From positions 682,001 to 746,000 of the forward strand of contig CAILAC010000010.1 in the NCBI GenBank assembly GCA_903832055.1: DNA of 64,000 bases. Reading direction: 5' to 3'. Source of the DNA: an uncultured Acidobacteriota bacterium (GTDB lineage: Bacteria > Acidobacteriota > Terriglobia > Terriglobales > Acidobacteriaceae). Shown here piece by piece: positions 45,047 to 54,025 of this stretch. The notes beneath the pieces were generated by a model. The model was not told where the DNA came from, searched no databases, and saw only the letters and a program-made list of their open reading frames with translations. Numbering within the stretch: the stretch's first letter is position 1; each line of letters opens with the position of its first letter. A program made the translations under genes and the position numbers.

Positions 45047-45553
45047 TCAGGCATGGGGTTGACCTGCGGTGGATGACAGCTGCTGGCGCAGGCTTCCAGC
45101 CAAATCCGCAACGACGCGCAGCTTTTCAGCCAGTGGAGCTGAAACCTCGCGCTCCTGCATGGCCAGTTGAGAGTGCAGCAGCAGACCGGCGACCGTTGAT
45201 TTGAGCTCATTTTCAATTGCGGCGGCCGCAGCCTGATGTGCCAGCGCCCGCTCCCGCTCGCGGCGGTTGAGCGCCATGCGCACTTCGCGCGCCAGCCGTT
45301 CGACGCCTGACAGAGCAAAGTTGACCTGCACGGGAATCGCCAGGCCTGCCAGCTCCCAAATCAACTCTGAGCCCGCGGCATCGAGATCAATGATATTTTC
45401 ATCCACCACAATCGCCGTGTACTGGCCACGCTTGAGGGCCGCCACTGCCGCCCTTCGCCCTTGAGCAGCTTCACACTCCAAACCGAGTGTCTTGCTGAGC
45501 GCCGATGCGCAGTTTTCGACGCCTTCCATGCCTGAAACAACCAGAATTTTCAT
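45047..45553 (-). CDS. Pseudo-receiver protein with degenerate DHp-like helix
   Basis: 168 residues. The first 95 have receiver-like order (MKILVVSGMEGVENCASALS, ALKRGQYTAIVVDENIIDLD): Asp51 is at the phosphoacceptor place, but the N-terminal acidic pair is missing and the usual Lys is not seen. Residues 110-160 (AIENELKSTVAGLLLHSQLA) look like the dimerisation helix of a histidine kinase in which the His is lost. GGAG lies eight bases before the ATG. It follows the sigma54 activator on the same strand, 162 bases away, and likely belongs to that system. Confidence 0.6.
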   Translation of the reverse strand: MKILVVSGMEGVENCASALSKTLGLECEAAQGRRAAVAALKRGQYTAIVVDENIIDLDAAGSELIWELAGLAIPVQVNFALSGVERLAREVRMALNRRERERALAHQAAAAAIENELKSTVAGLLLHSQLAMQEREVSAPLAEKLRVVADLAGSLRQQLSSTAGQPHA

Positions 45554-45570
45554 GTGTCATTCTCCATTTG

Positions 45571-45615
45571 CGTGGTTGCCCACGAGGGCTTTTCCGCCCT
45601 TTTCCTGAAAGCAGG
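45571..45615 (-). promoter_or_regulatory. Structured leader of three short hairpins before the pseudo-receiver gene
   Basis: In mRNA order: CCTG-CTTT-CAGG, then AGGGC-GGAAAA-GCCCT, then CGTGG-GCAA-CCACG with a GNRA-type GCAA loop, followed 5 bases on by the GGAG ribosome site. It resembles no riboswitch class I can name with confidence. Confidence 0.5.
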
Positions 45616-45715
45616 TTGATAGCACCATGATTGATGGCGTCGCACGAACCAACAACTCTGCAGCCCCGCTTGTCGGGCAAGAGGATGTGTGTGCTAACGC
45701 CCGGAGGAAGCCGCT

Positions 45716-47203
45716 CTAGCCGTCGAGCAGTGGGTCAGTGATGCCGTATTCCTTGAGCTTGCGATACAGGGTAGTCTTGCCAATCCCAAGCATTTTTGCT
45801 GCCAGCAGTTTGTCGCCACCCAGCAGGCGAATCGCGCCGAGAATCGCCTGGCGCTCCATCTCTGCGAGCGGCAACACGTCGGCGGCCACGGCCGCAGGCT
45901 GGGCCTCGGCCGCCGCCATCGATGCGCGATGAGCTTCCAGGCCCTGCTGCTGCAGTTGCGTCGGCAGGTCGCCCAGTTGCAGCACCGGCCCCGACGACAG
46001 CGCACAGGCCCGCTCGATGGCATTTTCGAGTTCGCGGATATTGCCCGGCCAGTCATGGCGCATCATGGTGCGCAGAGCTTCGTCGTTGAGCGTGTACTTG
46101 CGCGGCTGCCCCTTGGACAAACGGTCGAGAAAATGGGCGGCGAGCAGAGGGATATCTTCGCGGCGGTCGCGCAGCGCCGGTAGCCGCAGGTTAACGACGT
46201 TGAGCCGGTAGAAGAGGTCTTTGCGGAAGCTGCCCTTTTCGACCATGGCCGCCAGGTCGCGGTTGGTGGCGGCAACGATGCGCGCCTTGATCGGCACGCG
46301 GTGAGTCGCGCCTACGGGACGCACTTCCTTTTCCTGGAGCGCACGCAGCAGCTTCGCCTGCAGGTCGAGCGTCAGCTCACCGATTTCGTCCAGAAATACC
46401 GTTCCGCCCTCGGCCGAGACAAACAGTCCGTCCTTCGATTTGACTGCCCCGGTGAAGGCACCCTTCACGTAGCCAAAGAGTTCGCTTTCAATCAGCGTTG
46501 GTACCAGCGAGCCGCAATCCACCGGCAAAAAGGGCTTGTGTGCATTGGGCCCGAAGGCATGGATGGTGCGCGCCACCAACTCCTTTCCGGTTCCGCTCTC
46601 GCCAAGCACCAGCACCGGATGGGTACTCTGTGCCACCTTGGAGAGGATGCGGTAGAGCTTTTCCATCTCGTTGGAGCGGCCAATCATGGCCCCAAGCCCC
46701 TGGCTGGAACGAAGCCTCTCCCGCAGCAGCCGGCTCGAGTGATCCACCGTCACCTGGGCCGCTGCACGCTCCAGCGCGGTGGACAACTCGTCCACGGCAA
46801 AAGGCTTGGTGAGATAGTCGGCAGCTCCGCAGCGCATCGCCTCGACCGCTACCCCTACCGAACCCGAAGCGGTCATGGCAATGACCACAGTCTGCGCGTA
46901 CAAGTGCCTGACCTCCGTGACCAGTTCCAAACCATTGCTGCCGGTTGTTGGCAGGTTGACCAGCAGGATGTCGGCGGCATGCCCCCGAAGCAGGCTGCGC
47001 GCCTGGGCAAAATCGGCAGTCGATTGCACCGCGTAGCCCAGCGATGTGGCGATCTCCACGCAGGCAGATCGCACCGCCGCATCGCTGTCAACGATGAGCA
47101 GGTTGAGGCGAACCCTGAGGTCAGGCGACCCCGAGGCATCGAGAGGTACCGCGCTCTGTGGAAGAAACTCCATGACTGTCGAGTGGAAGACTGTTTCGAG
47201 CAT
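45716..47203 (-). CDS. NtrC-family sigma54-dependent activator with altered receiver
   Basis: 495 residues. Receiver at 33-145, AAA+ domain from about 170 ([20 protein letters not shown] is Walker [21 protein letters not shown] has the GAFTGA sigma54 loop; [12 protein letters not shown] is Walker B) and a Fis-type helix-turn-helix at the end ([20 protein letters not shown]). In the receiver the phosphoacceptor position is Asn83 ([11 protein letters not shown]) instead of Asp and the acidic pair is D39-S40, while Thr (MTASGS) and Lys (LTKPF) remain. It may therefore not be switched on by phosphorylation. AAAGG is nine bases before the ATG. Confidence 0.92.
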   Translation of the reverse strand: MLETVFHSTVMEFLPQSAVPLDASGSPDLRVRLNLLIVDSDAAVRSACVEIATSLGYAVQSTADFAQARSLLRGHAADILLVNLPTTGSNGLELVTEVRHLYAQTVVIAMTASGSVGVAVEAMRCGAADYLTKPFAVDELSTALERAAAQVTVDHSSRLLRERLRSSQGLGAMIGRSNEMEKLYRILSKVAQSTHPVLVLGESGTGKELVARTIHAFGPNAHKPFLPVDCGSLVPTLIESELFGYVKGAFTGAVKSKDGLFVSAEGGTVFLDEIGELTLDLQAKLLRALQEKEVRPVGATHRVPIKARIVAATNRDLAAMVEKGSFRKDLFYRLNVVNLRLPALRDRREDIPLLAAHFLDRLSKGQPRKYTLNDEALRTMMRHDWPGNIRELENAIERACALSSGPVLQLGDLPTQLQQQGLEAHRASMAAAEAQPAAVAADVLPLAEMERQAILGAIRLLGGDKLLAAKMLGIGKTTLYRKLKEYGITDPLLDG

Positions 47204-47274
47204 TGTATGCGCCTTTCGGTACTTATGCTTGCTTGTTGTGTGAATGAAAAAGCAGCAGAGACTGACACTGTCTG

Positions 47275-48840
47275 CTAAGTGGACCAGGGAATCTGAACAA
47301 CGAAGACGGCGCCGTGGCTGAACTCAGCCGCATCGCTGGCAATCGTGTCGCTGGCAGGACTTTCATCCAAGGCTCGCGGTGTGCCCCTGCCGAGTTGAAG
47401 CATTGCTGGTTCGTCCAAAGGGCCGTCTGAGCTTGCCCAGGAATTTTCGCAGGAACTTTCCCAGCAACGACCTGCCCGGTTGGCGGCCCAGACCTCGCCC
47501 CCCGCAGCCTCGACAAGGTCGCGTACGATGGCCAGCCCCAACCCGCGATGCTCTCCAAAGACCGGCCCGTCCTCTTGAAAGCGGCGATTGGCAGCGACGT
47601 CCGCGACAGATGGGTCAGGTTCCAGACCGTTGTCAATGCCTGCGGATTCCAGCGGATTTTTCTGAACCGCAGTAACCAGAGAATGGGAATTGAGACTGAC
47701 ATGGGTTGTATAGCCCGGGAAGAAGACTGCTTCCAGTGCCGCTTCGGGAATGCCGGGGCCGTTGTCAGCCACTGTCAGCACCACCAGGCCTTTCCCGGGA
47801 ACCGATTCAACCTCGCGGAGCGCGATCTGGATATGGCCCCCGGTGGGCATCGCGTCCGCCGCATTCCTGGCCAGATTGACCAGCACCCTCGTCAGGTCGT
47901 CCAGGGTTAACGCAATGGAACGATGCCCCCCTGCTATTGTGAGCCCGACCGTGATTGCCGGGCCGACCAGAGCAGAAATCAGGTTGCGCAGCGCGAGCAG
48001 CTCATGGGCCAGATTGGCCACTGGCTCACTGGCCTGATATTGAAACTGACGGCTGCGGGCAAGTGTCATCGGCAACGGAAATACGCTGGCCGCGGTGCCA
48101 GAACTGTCCTCAACTGGCTCCCACTGCCCGGCGTCATGGGTTTCTAAAGCTGGAAGGACACCGGAGGACCGTTCCCGCTCCGACTGCAGTTCCGGTCTCA
48201 GAGCCAGGCCGCCCGAGACCCCTGAGAGGAGGCTGGAAACGTCACGACTGGAGTCGTGAAGATTGCAGTCGCGCTCCAACCGCACCAGCCCCTCGATCAG
48301 ACGCCGACTGGCTCCGGCAACCAACCGCAGTTCCCCTGCATAATGCCGGAAAGGCGCGGCAAGTACCCCAGGCTCCTCAAGCAAATCGCAGTAGAGGCCC
48401 ATGGCCGCCACCATATTGCGGGCATCGTGCAGCAGTGCCCCAAGGGACTCAATTTCCGTCCGCGCTCCTTGCAGAGTTTTTGCCATTGGGGGCTCTGCGT
48501 GCGCCGATTCCTTTCTCCGCACAGACACCTGGGAAGAACTCTGGTTGCCGGATGTAACCGACGCAGGCAGACAGCCGTCAATCGGCAACCGACGGTTGAC
48601 TGCCGTCTCCAGCCAGGACAAGTTGCCGGACCGTGGCTGTGCTCCGTCGTCCCATGATTGCCGCCGACCGGCCGGCACGGCAGGACCTGCAACAGGATTG
48701 AGGTCTGACTTTACTTCGGACCCGATTTTCAAGCCCCTGTGCGATTCTTCACCTGGAGTTGCATTTCCCCATGAGCTCTTCCACCGTGGCCCGGCAGTGT
48801 GTCCCTCGGAATCATGCCATCCATCTGCTTGCTGCTGCAT
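47275..48840 (-). CDS. Soluble sensor histidine kinase
   Basis: 521 residues from the ATG at 48840, preceded by GAGGGAG. The first 120 residues have no recognised domain and no membrane helix. The DHp helix is near 130-160 with His138 in LGALLHDARNMVAAMG. The ATPase domain has the N box VNLARNAADAMPTGGHIQIA, G1 VADNGPGIPEAALEAVF, an F-like FFPGYTTH and G2 GLGLAIVRDLVEAAGG. Two inserts are odd: 45 residues between the F and G2 boxes (SLVTAVQKNPLESAGIDNGL onward) and 45 residues before the last strand. The activator gene follows 71 bases on. A shorter start at 48486 is possible. Confidence 0.88.
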   Translation of the reverse strand: MQQQADGWHDSEGHTAGPRWKSSWGNATPGEESHRGLKIGSEVKSDLNPVAGPAVPAGRRQSWDDGAQPRSGNLSWLETAVNRRLPIDGCLPASVTSGNQSSSQVSVRRKESAHAEPPMAKTLQGARTEIESLGALLHDARNMVAAMGLYCDLLEEPGVLAAPFRHYAGELRLVAGASRRLIEGLVRLERDCNLHDSSRDVSSLLSGVSGGLALRPELQSERERSSGVLPALETHDAGQWEPVEDSSGTAASVFPLPMTLARSRQFQYQASEPVANLAHELLALRNLISALVGPAITVGLTIAGGHRSIALTLDDLTRVLVNLARNAADAMPTGGHIQIALREVESVPGKGLVVLTVADNGPGIPEAALEAVFFPGYTTHVSLNSHSLVTAVQKNPLESAGIDNGLEPDPSVADVAANRRFQEDGPVFGEHRGLGLAIVRDLVEAAGGEVWAANRAGRCWESSCENSWASSDGPLDEPAMLQLGRGTPRALDESPASDTIASDAAEFSHGAVFVVQIPWST

Positions 48841-49208
48841 ACGCTCCCTCGCTCCTTTGGCTCCAACTGCCCCAAAAACTGCCTGCGACTGCAATTTGTG
48901 CCAATCTTGCCCTTGTTGATAGCAAACGGTGTGCCAAACCAGAACAGTTACGCTAAGTTCCTGATAAGGAACGGAATCTCCCCGATTTCCCGGAAACGCG
49001 CACCTTGCGATGGGAACCGCAATTTTCCCAAAACAGGAAATGCCCCTCAGCCCGGTCGCAATGATCTCCTTCTGTTTCAACGACTTGAGATGCCGTTCCG
49101 GATTTGGGCCGGGAAATCGGACAATTCCCGTTGTGGAACTAGCGTGCAGCCGGCCCGCACCGGAACCCGCTGCAACCTCAGGAGCCGCTGCTCCCGTACA
49201 ATCGAGTC
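48841..49208. other. Intergenic region between the divergent kinase and rph genes
   Basis: 368 bases. On the reverse side it holds the sigma54-type promoter at 48921-48936. For rph on the forward side no good promoter was seen. The open frame that runs through here on the reverse strand up to 49080 lacks a good start and domain content. Confidence 0.6.
48921..48936 (-). promoter_or_regulatory. Sigma54 (-24/-12) promoter upstream of the histidine kinase
   Basis: On the reverse strand TGGCACACCGTTTGCT matches the consensus TGGCACG-N4-TTGC(A/T), with one difference. The GG and GC pairs are exactly ten bases apart as sigma54 needs. Transcription would begin near 48911, about 70 bases before the kinase start. 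The sigma54 activator encoded two genes on is the natural regulator. Confidence 0.75.
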
Positions 49209-50009
49209 ATGGCAAATCCCGTCACCCAGGCATCCGGTTCATCTACGTCCCATCCTTCTCACAATGCCAGCGCCGCGGCCAAAGGGCTCTTTTTTCGCAG
49301 CGATGGCCGCGCTGCCGACCAGGCTCGCCCGCTTACTCTTACGCCTCATTTCGTCCGGACGGCGGAAGGTTCGGTCTTGATTTCGGTGGGAGCGACACGG
49401 GTGCTGTGCAATGCGACGATTGAAAACGGTGTTCCCGGCTGGATGCGCAACTCCGGGCGCGGCTGGGTTACGGCGGAGTACGCGATGTTGCCCCGTTCCA
49501 CCGTCACCCGCTCGCCGCGTGAGAGCGAACGCGGCAAGATCGGTGGTCGGACGCACGAAATTCAGCGCCTCATCGGTCGCAGCCTGCGCTCCGTCGTGGA
49601 TATGCACGCGCTGGGCGAGCGGACGGTGATTCTTGATTGCGACGTGATTCAGGCCGATGGCGGCACCCGCACGGCGGCCATTACGGGAGCCAGTGTTGCT
49701 TTGGCCCTGGCCCTGAACGCGCTGGTGAAGGCCGGGACAATGAAACACTCGCCGCTGAAGCAGATGGTCGCGGCCACCTCGGTCGGCATCGTCGAGGGCA
49801 CCGCCCTGCTCGACCTGTGCTACGAAGAGGATTCGCAGGCGGCTGTGGATATGAACGTGGTGATGACGGCCGATGGTGGCCTCATCGAAACCCAGGCGAC
49901 GGCGGAAAAAGGCAGCTATTCACGGGCACAGTTGAATGGATTGATTGACCTGGCCGAGGGCGGGCTGGAGCAGATTTTCGCTGCACAACGGGCGATTCTA
50001 GAAGCCTGA
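49209..50009 (+). CDS. rph: Ribonuclease PH
   Basis: 266 residues, with about 30 extra residues at the N-terminus. [20 protein letters not shown], then [20 protein letters not shown] and [20 protein letters not shown] are conserved, as are [20 protein letters not shown] and [20 protein letters not shown]. It trims the 3' end of tRNA precursors using phosphate. The ATG at 49209 is preceded by weak purines only. Confidence 0.94.
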   Translation: MANPVTQASGSSTSHPSHNASAAAKGLFFRSDGRAADQARPLTLTPHFVRTAEGSVLISVGATRVLCNATIENGVPGWMRNSGRGWVTAEYAMLPRSTVTRSPRESERGKIGGRTHEIQRLIGRSLRSVVDMHALGERTVILDCDVIQADGGTRTAAITGASVALALALNALVKAGTMKHSPLKQMVAATSVGIVEGTALLDLCYEEDSQAAVDMNVVMTADGGLIETQATAEKGSYSRAQLNGLIDLAEGGLEQIFAAQRAILEA

Positions 50010-50014
50010 GGCAA

Positions 50015-51466
50015 CTAGCGGAGAACGCCCGCCAACAGCAATGTTCCGGCGAGGCCGACTACGGAGAGCAGCGTTTCGAGAACTGACCAGGTGGCCAGGG
50101 TCTCGCTTACTTCGAGGCCAAAGAACTCCTTGATCATCCAGAAGCCGGGGTCGTTGACGTGCGAGCAAAAGAGCGACCCAGCACCCGTCGCCAGCACCAG
50201 CAGTTCTGCACCATACGGAGTCCCGGTTCCCATGGAGAGTGCAACCGGGGCCAGAATGCCAGTGGTCACCGCCATAGCAACCGTGGCCGAGCCGATGGCC
50301 AGGCGCACAGTGGCCGCCAGCAGCCAGGCAAAGAGCAGCGGCGAAAGATGAGCGCCCATGGCCAGCTCAACGGTCGCCTGGGCTGCCCCAGAGTCGTTGA
50401 GAACGCGGCTGAATCCCCCGGCTGTCGCCAAAATCAGAAGCACACCCGCAATGGGCGCGAAGCTCTCGCCGGTCAGGCGCAGGGTATGCGCGGCGCTCCA
50501 GCCGCAAATGCGGCCCAGCAGCAGTTGTGCCACGACCACGGCTGCCAGCAGAGCCACGGAGGGGTCGCCGAGCAGATGCAGAGCTGCGTTCACGCCTGCC
50601 CATGGACCCAGCGGGGCAAACATTCCATCTGCCCAGCTGCCCAGAAAAATCAGCAGCACCGGCAGCATCAGCACCAGCAGCGCTGTGGGAACCAGTCCCG
50701 CGCGGTGCATTGAGGCAGAAGGCTGAGCCTCGGCATCGGCCTCAAGCTCGTCAACGAACGATTCCGGGGCGAACGATTCCGGCGCAACATGAGAATCGCA
50801 GGCCGCATCCGCCCTGGCCATTTGCGCGCCAGCAAAGCGAGCTTGCAACCGGGGATAAACCCATCCCCAGCAGGGCCCGGCAACGACCGCTGCCGGCAAG
50901 CCAACGGCCAGGCCCATCAGGATCGTCTTACCTACGTCGGCATGGTACTGCGCCACGGCGAGCATGGCCGCCGGGTGCGGCGGTATGAGCCCATGCACGA
51001 TTGAGAGTCCTGCCAGCGTCGGCAATCCTGCAACAATCGCTGAGCGGCCGCTGCGTCTGGCCACCGAAACGACAATCGGCATCAGCAGCACCAGACCCAC
51101 TTCAAAGAACACCGGGAAGCCAACCAGCATGCCCATCAGCATCATTGCAACTGGCAGCCAGCGGGGGCCGCAGCGGCTCACCAGCCCTTCGCCGAGGGCC
51201 GCAGCACCGCCCGAGCGTGACAGCAGGTGCCCCAGCACCGCGCCCAGTCCCAGAACCAGCGCAACGTGCGATAGCAAATTACCGACCCCGGAGCTCAGAG
51301 AAACCGGAATCCGCGCGAGGGGCATGCCGGAGACGGTTCCCAGCACGAGTGCCGCAACCAGGAGGGCGAGCGCCGGATGCAGCCGCGCGCGCACAATCAT
51401 CAGCATGAGCAGGGCGATGGTGCCTACCGTGCACAGCAGCAGATAGTTGGCGTGCGACAGGAACAA
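50015..51466 (-). CDS. GntP family gluconate/proton symporter
   Basis: 483 residues, 12 or so hydrophobic helices. The block LVGFPVFFEVGLVLLMPIVV and GLSIVHGLIPPHPAAMLAVA is diagnostic for GntP permeases. A hydrophilic loop of about 35 residues (PESFAPESFVDELEADAEAQ) interrupts the middle. The start is TTG at 51466 with GAGGG six bases upstream. It probably imports gluconate or a related sugar acid. It converges on rph with 5 bases between. Confidence 0.9.
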   Translation of the reverse strand: MFLSHANYLLLCTVGTIALLMLMIVRARLHPALALLVAALVLGTVSGMPLARIPVSLSSGVGNLLSHVALVLGLGAVLGHLLSRSGGAAALGEGLVSRCGPRWLPVAMMLMGMLVGFPVFFEVGLVLLMPIVVSVARRSGRSAIVAGLPTLAGLSIVHGLIPPHPAAMLAVAQYHADVGKTILMGLAVGLPAAVVAGPCWGWVYPRLQARFAGAQMARADAACDSHVAPESFAPESFVDELEADAEAQPSASMHRAGLVPTALLVLMLPVLLIFLGSWADGMFAPLGPWAGVNAALHLLGDPSVALLAAVVVAQLLLGRICGWSAAHTLRLTGESFAPIAGVLLILATAGGFSRVLNDSGAAQATVELAMGAHLSPLLFAWLLAATVRLAIGSATVAMAVTTGILAPVALSMGTGTPYGAELLVLATGAGSLFCSHVNDPGFWMIKEFFGLEVSETLATWSVLETLLSVVGLAGTLLLAGVLR

Positions 51467-51552
51467 CGGCGGCCCTCGCTGAGGCTTCAGATGAAGTGGA
51501 TTTCAGTCCGCCGCCAGTATATCGACTCTGCCGATGTCCCTGACGTGATCAC

Positions 51553-53940
51553 TCACCGCTTTTGCCAGCGTGCCGTGAGCGCAGCAATTTTGTCGTCCAT
51601 GGTTGCGGCAACGGGCGCGGGCGGTGGAGGCGCAGACACTTTGCCGCGCACTGGGGTAGAGGGTCCCGGCTTCTTCGGGGCAGTCACAGGCCCCGCGACT
51701 GGCCTTGCCTGATTCATATTTCCAGCCGGCCTCACGCCCGCTCCACGCTGCGCCGCTGGCTCCAACAGCGCCTTGATTGACAGTGAAATGCGCTTGGTCC
51801 GCGCGTCGGCTGTCAGCACCTTGACCTTGACAATCTGCCCTGCCTTCACTGCCTCTGAGGGGTCCTTGATGAACTTGTTGGACAGCTCGCTTATATGGAC
51901 CAGTCCATCCTGATGGACGCCTACATCGACAAAAGCTCCAAAGCGCGTGACGTTGGTGACCACCCCTTCGAGCACCATGCCGATTTCGAGGTCGGAGATT
52001 TCGTGCACCGATTCAAGAAAGCTCGGGGCGACGAACTTGTCACGCGGGTCGCGGCCCGGCTTGCGCAGCTCCTCGAGAATGTCCTGGAGGGTGAAGGCGC
52101 CTGCCTGAATCCTTGATTTGTCTACCTTGTCCAGCTTGTTGAGCAGGTCGGGCTGGCGGATGATTTCGTCTACCGGGCTGGCCGCGAGACGGGCAATTTC
52201 TTCGACAACTTTGTAGGACTCGGGATGAACTGCGGTTGAATCCAGCGGATTGTCGCCGCCGCGAATGCGCAGAAATCCGGCAGCCTGCTCAAATGTCTTG
52301 GGGCCAACTCCGGCGACCTTCTTCAATTGCTCACGCGAAACAAATTTGCCGTTCTGGTCGCGATGGGCGACGATATTGAGCGCCGTGCGTTCGCTAATGC
52401 CCGCGACGTAGCGCAGCAGCGCCCAGCTGGCGGTGTTCAGGTCAACGCCGACGCGGTTTACGCAGCTCTCAATCACCTGTCCGAGAGACTCCTGCAACTG
52501 CCGCTGGTCAACATCGTGCTGGTACTGGCCGACGCCGATGGCCTTGGGATCGACCTTGACCAGTTCCGCGAGTGGATCTTGCAGGCGCCGCGCAATGGAG
52601 ATTGCGCCGCGCACGGTCAGGTCGAGGTCGGGAAACTCCTGCCGCGCAAGGTCGGATGCGGAGTAAACGCTGGCCCCGGATTCGCTGACCATTACGGTAA
52701 AAATGTCTTTCAAATCTTTTTCGCGCAGAAATTCGCGCACCAATGCGTCGGTCTCCCGCGAAGCCGTCCCATTGCCAATCGCAATCGCCCGGCAGTTGTG
52801 TTGGCCGAGGAAGCGATAGAGCGTCACCTTGGCGGCCTCGGTATTGCCCTTGCCGGTATGCGGGTAAATCACATCATGCGCGAGGAATTTGCCCGTCTCA
52901 TCGACCACGGCAATCTTGCAACCGGTACGCAGGCCAGGATCAATACCCAGCACGGCAATGGGACCTGCGGGCGGGGCGAGCAGCAGATTGTGGAGGTTTT
53001 CGCGAAAGACCTGAATCGCCTCCAGGTCAGACCGCCGCTTGAGTTCGAGCCTGATCTCGGCCTGAATTGACGAGTTCAGGAGGCGCGCCCAGCTATCGGC
53101 GACGGCGAGTTCAAGCTGGGGCGTCCAATCGCCGGGGGCGCGCAGCACCCGCGCACGCAGCATTCCGACGGCCCGTTCCGCTTCGGTTTCAATCAGAAAA
53201 TAGAGCACATTCTCAGTCTCGCCCCGGCGAATCGCCAACATTCGGTGCGAAGGAATGGTCTTCACGGGCTCGCGGTAGTCGTAATACATCTTGAATTTTT
53301 CCTGCTCGTCGAGCTTTGTGCCAGCCTCTTCGGTGGCTTTGCGGCTGGTGACGACACCCTCATCAAAGACCCACTGCCGCAGCATCTTGCGCAGATCGGC
53401 GTCTTCGCTGATGCGCTCGGCGACGATGTGGCGCGCGCCCTCAAGGGCTGCTTCGACGGTCGCCACGCCTTTTTCTTCGCTGATGAAGGTAGGGGCGAGC
53501 TGCGCCAGGGACTGCGGGCCGGGTTGCTGCGCCCACAGGTAATCGGCCAGCGGCTCCAGCCCCTGCTCGCGGGCGATGGTGGCCTTGGTGCGGCGCTTGG
53601 GCTTGTAGGGCAGGTAGAGGTCTTCGAGCACGGCGCGGTCGAGCGTGGCTTCGATGCGGGCCTTCAAGTCGTCGGTGAGCTTGCCCTGGCCGGCAATGGT
53701 TTCGAGTACGGTCTCTTTGCGGGCCACGAGTTCGCGGAAGTAGGCAAGCTGCTCTTCGATGGCGCGAATCTGCACTTCGTCGAGCGCGCCGGTCGCTTCC
53801 TTGCGGTAGCGTGCAATGAAAGGCACTGTTCCGCCATCGTCCAGCAGTTCGATGACGGCAACGAGGCCGCGCAAAGGAAGGTTCAGTTGCTTAGAGATGT
53901 GCAGCAGGATTTCGGGAGAGAGTGCCAGGGGAGTCGCCAT
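51553..53940 (-). CDS. Tex family RNA-binding transcription accessory protein
   Basis: 795 residues from the ATG at 53940, preceded by GGGGG. Tex N-domain (LLDDGGTVPFIARYRKEATG, LDEVQIRAIEEQLAYFREL), YqgF-like domain (VLGIDPGLRTGCKIAVVDET, IAIGNGTASRETDALVREFL), helix-hairpin-helix (VAGVGPKTFEQAAGFLRI) and S1 RNA-binding domain (VLEGVVTNVTRFGAFVDVGV) are in standard order. The last 60 residues are Pro/Ala/Lys-rich. A longer reading to 54054 overlaps the end of the UbiD gene and is not supported. Confidence 0.95.
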   Translation of the reverse strand: MATPLALSPEILLHISKQLNLPLRGLVAVIELLDDGGTVPFIARYRKEATGALDEVQIRAIEEQLAYFRELVARKETVLETIAGQGKLTDDLKARIEATLDRAVLEDLYLPYKPKRRTKATIAREQGLEPLADYLWAQQPGPQSLAQLAPTFISEEKGVATVEAALEGARHIVAERISEDADLRKMLRQWVFDEGVVTSRKATEEAGTKLDEQEKFKMYYDYREPVKTIPSHRMLAIRRGETENVLYFLIETEAERAVGMLRARVLRAPGDWTPQLELAVADSWARLLNSSIQAEIRLELKRRSDLEAIQVFRENLHNLLLAPPAGPIAVLGIDPGLRTGCKIAVVDETGKFLAHDVIYPHTGKGNTEAAKVTLYRFLGQHNCRAIAIGNGTASRETDALVREFLREKDLKDIFTVMVSESGASVYSASDLARQEFPDLDLTVRGAISIARRLQDPLAELVKVDPKAIGVGQYQHDVDQRQLQESLGQVIESCVNRVGVDLNTASWALLRYVAGISERTALNIVAHRDQNGKFVSREQLKKVAGVGPKTFEQAAGFLRIRGGDNPLDSTAVHPESYKVVEEIARLAASPVDEIIRQPDLLNKLDKVDKSRIQAGAFTLQDILEELRKPGRDPRDKFVAPSFLESVHEISDLEIGMVLEGVVTNVTRFGAFVDVGVHQDGLVHISELSNKFIKDPSEAVKAGQIVKVKVLTADARTKRISLSIKALLEPAAQRGAGVRPAGNMNQARPVAGPVTAPKKPGPSTPVRGKVSAPPPPAPVAATMDDKIAALTARWQKR

Positions 53941-54025
53941 GATGTACCCCCAGTTTAGCGGGGCGACCTGAGCCGACCCTGAGGAAATCCGGGACTGGGA
54001 CGACCAGCCCCGGACTGAAAGGGCA

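Noticed and set aside
45571-45660. Known cyclic-di-GMP riboswitch upstream of the pseudo-receiver gene
   Set aside because: ACGCAAA and a GNRA loop are present, but the order of stems and the conserved core do not match the class.
45620-45660. Second sigma54 promoter upstream of the pseudo-receiver gene
   Set aside because: GG-N10-GC spacing can be found (GGTTCGTGCGACGC), but the -12 element lacks TTGC and the -24 element lacks TGGCAC.
48841-49080. Extra 80 N-terminal residues of the histidine kinase
   Set aside because: They would span the sigma54 promoter and lack a ribosome site; ATG 48840 follows GAGGGAG.
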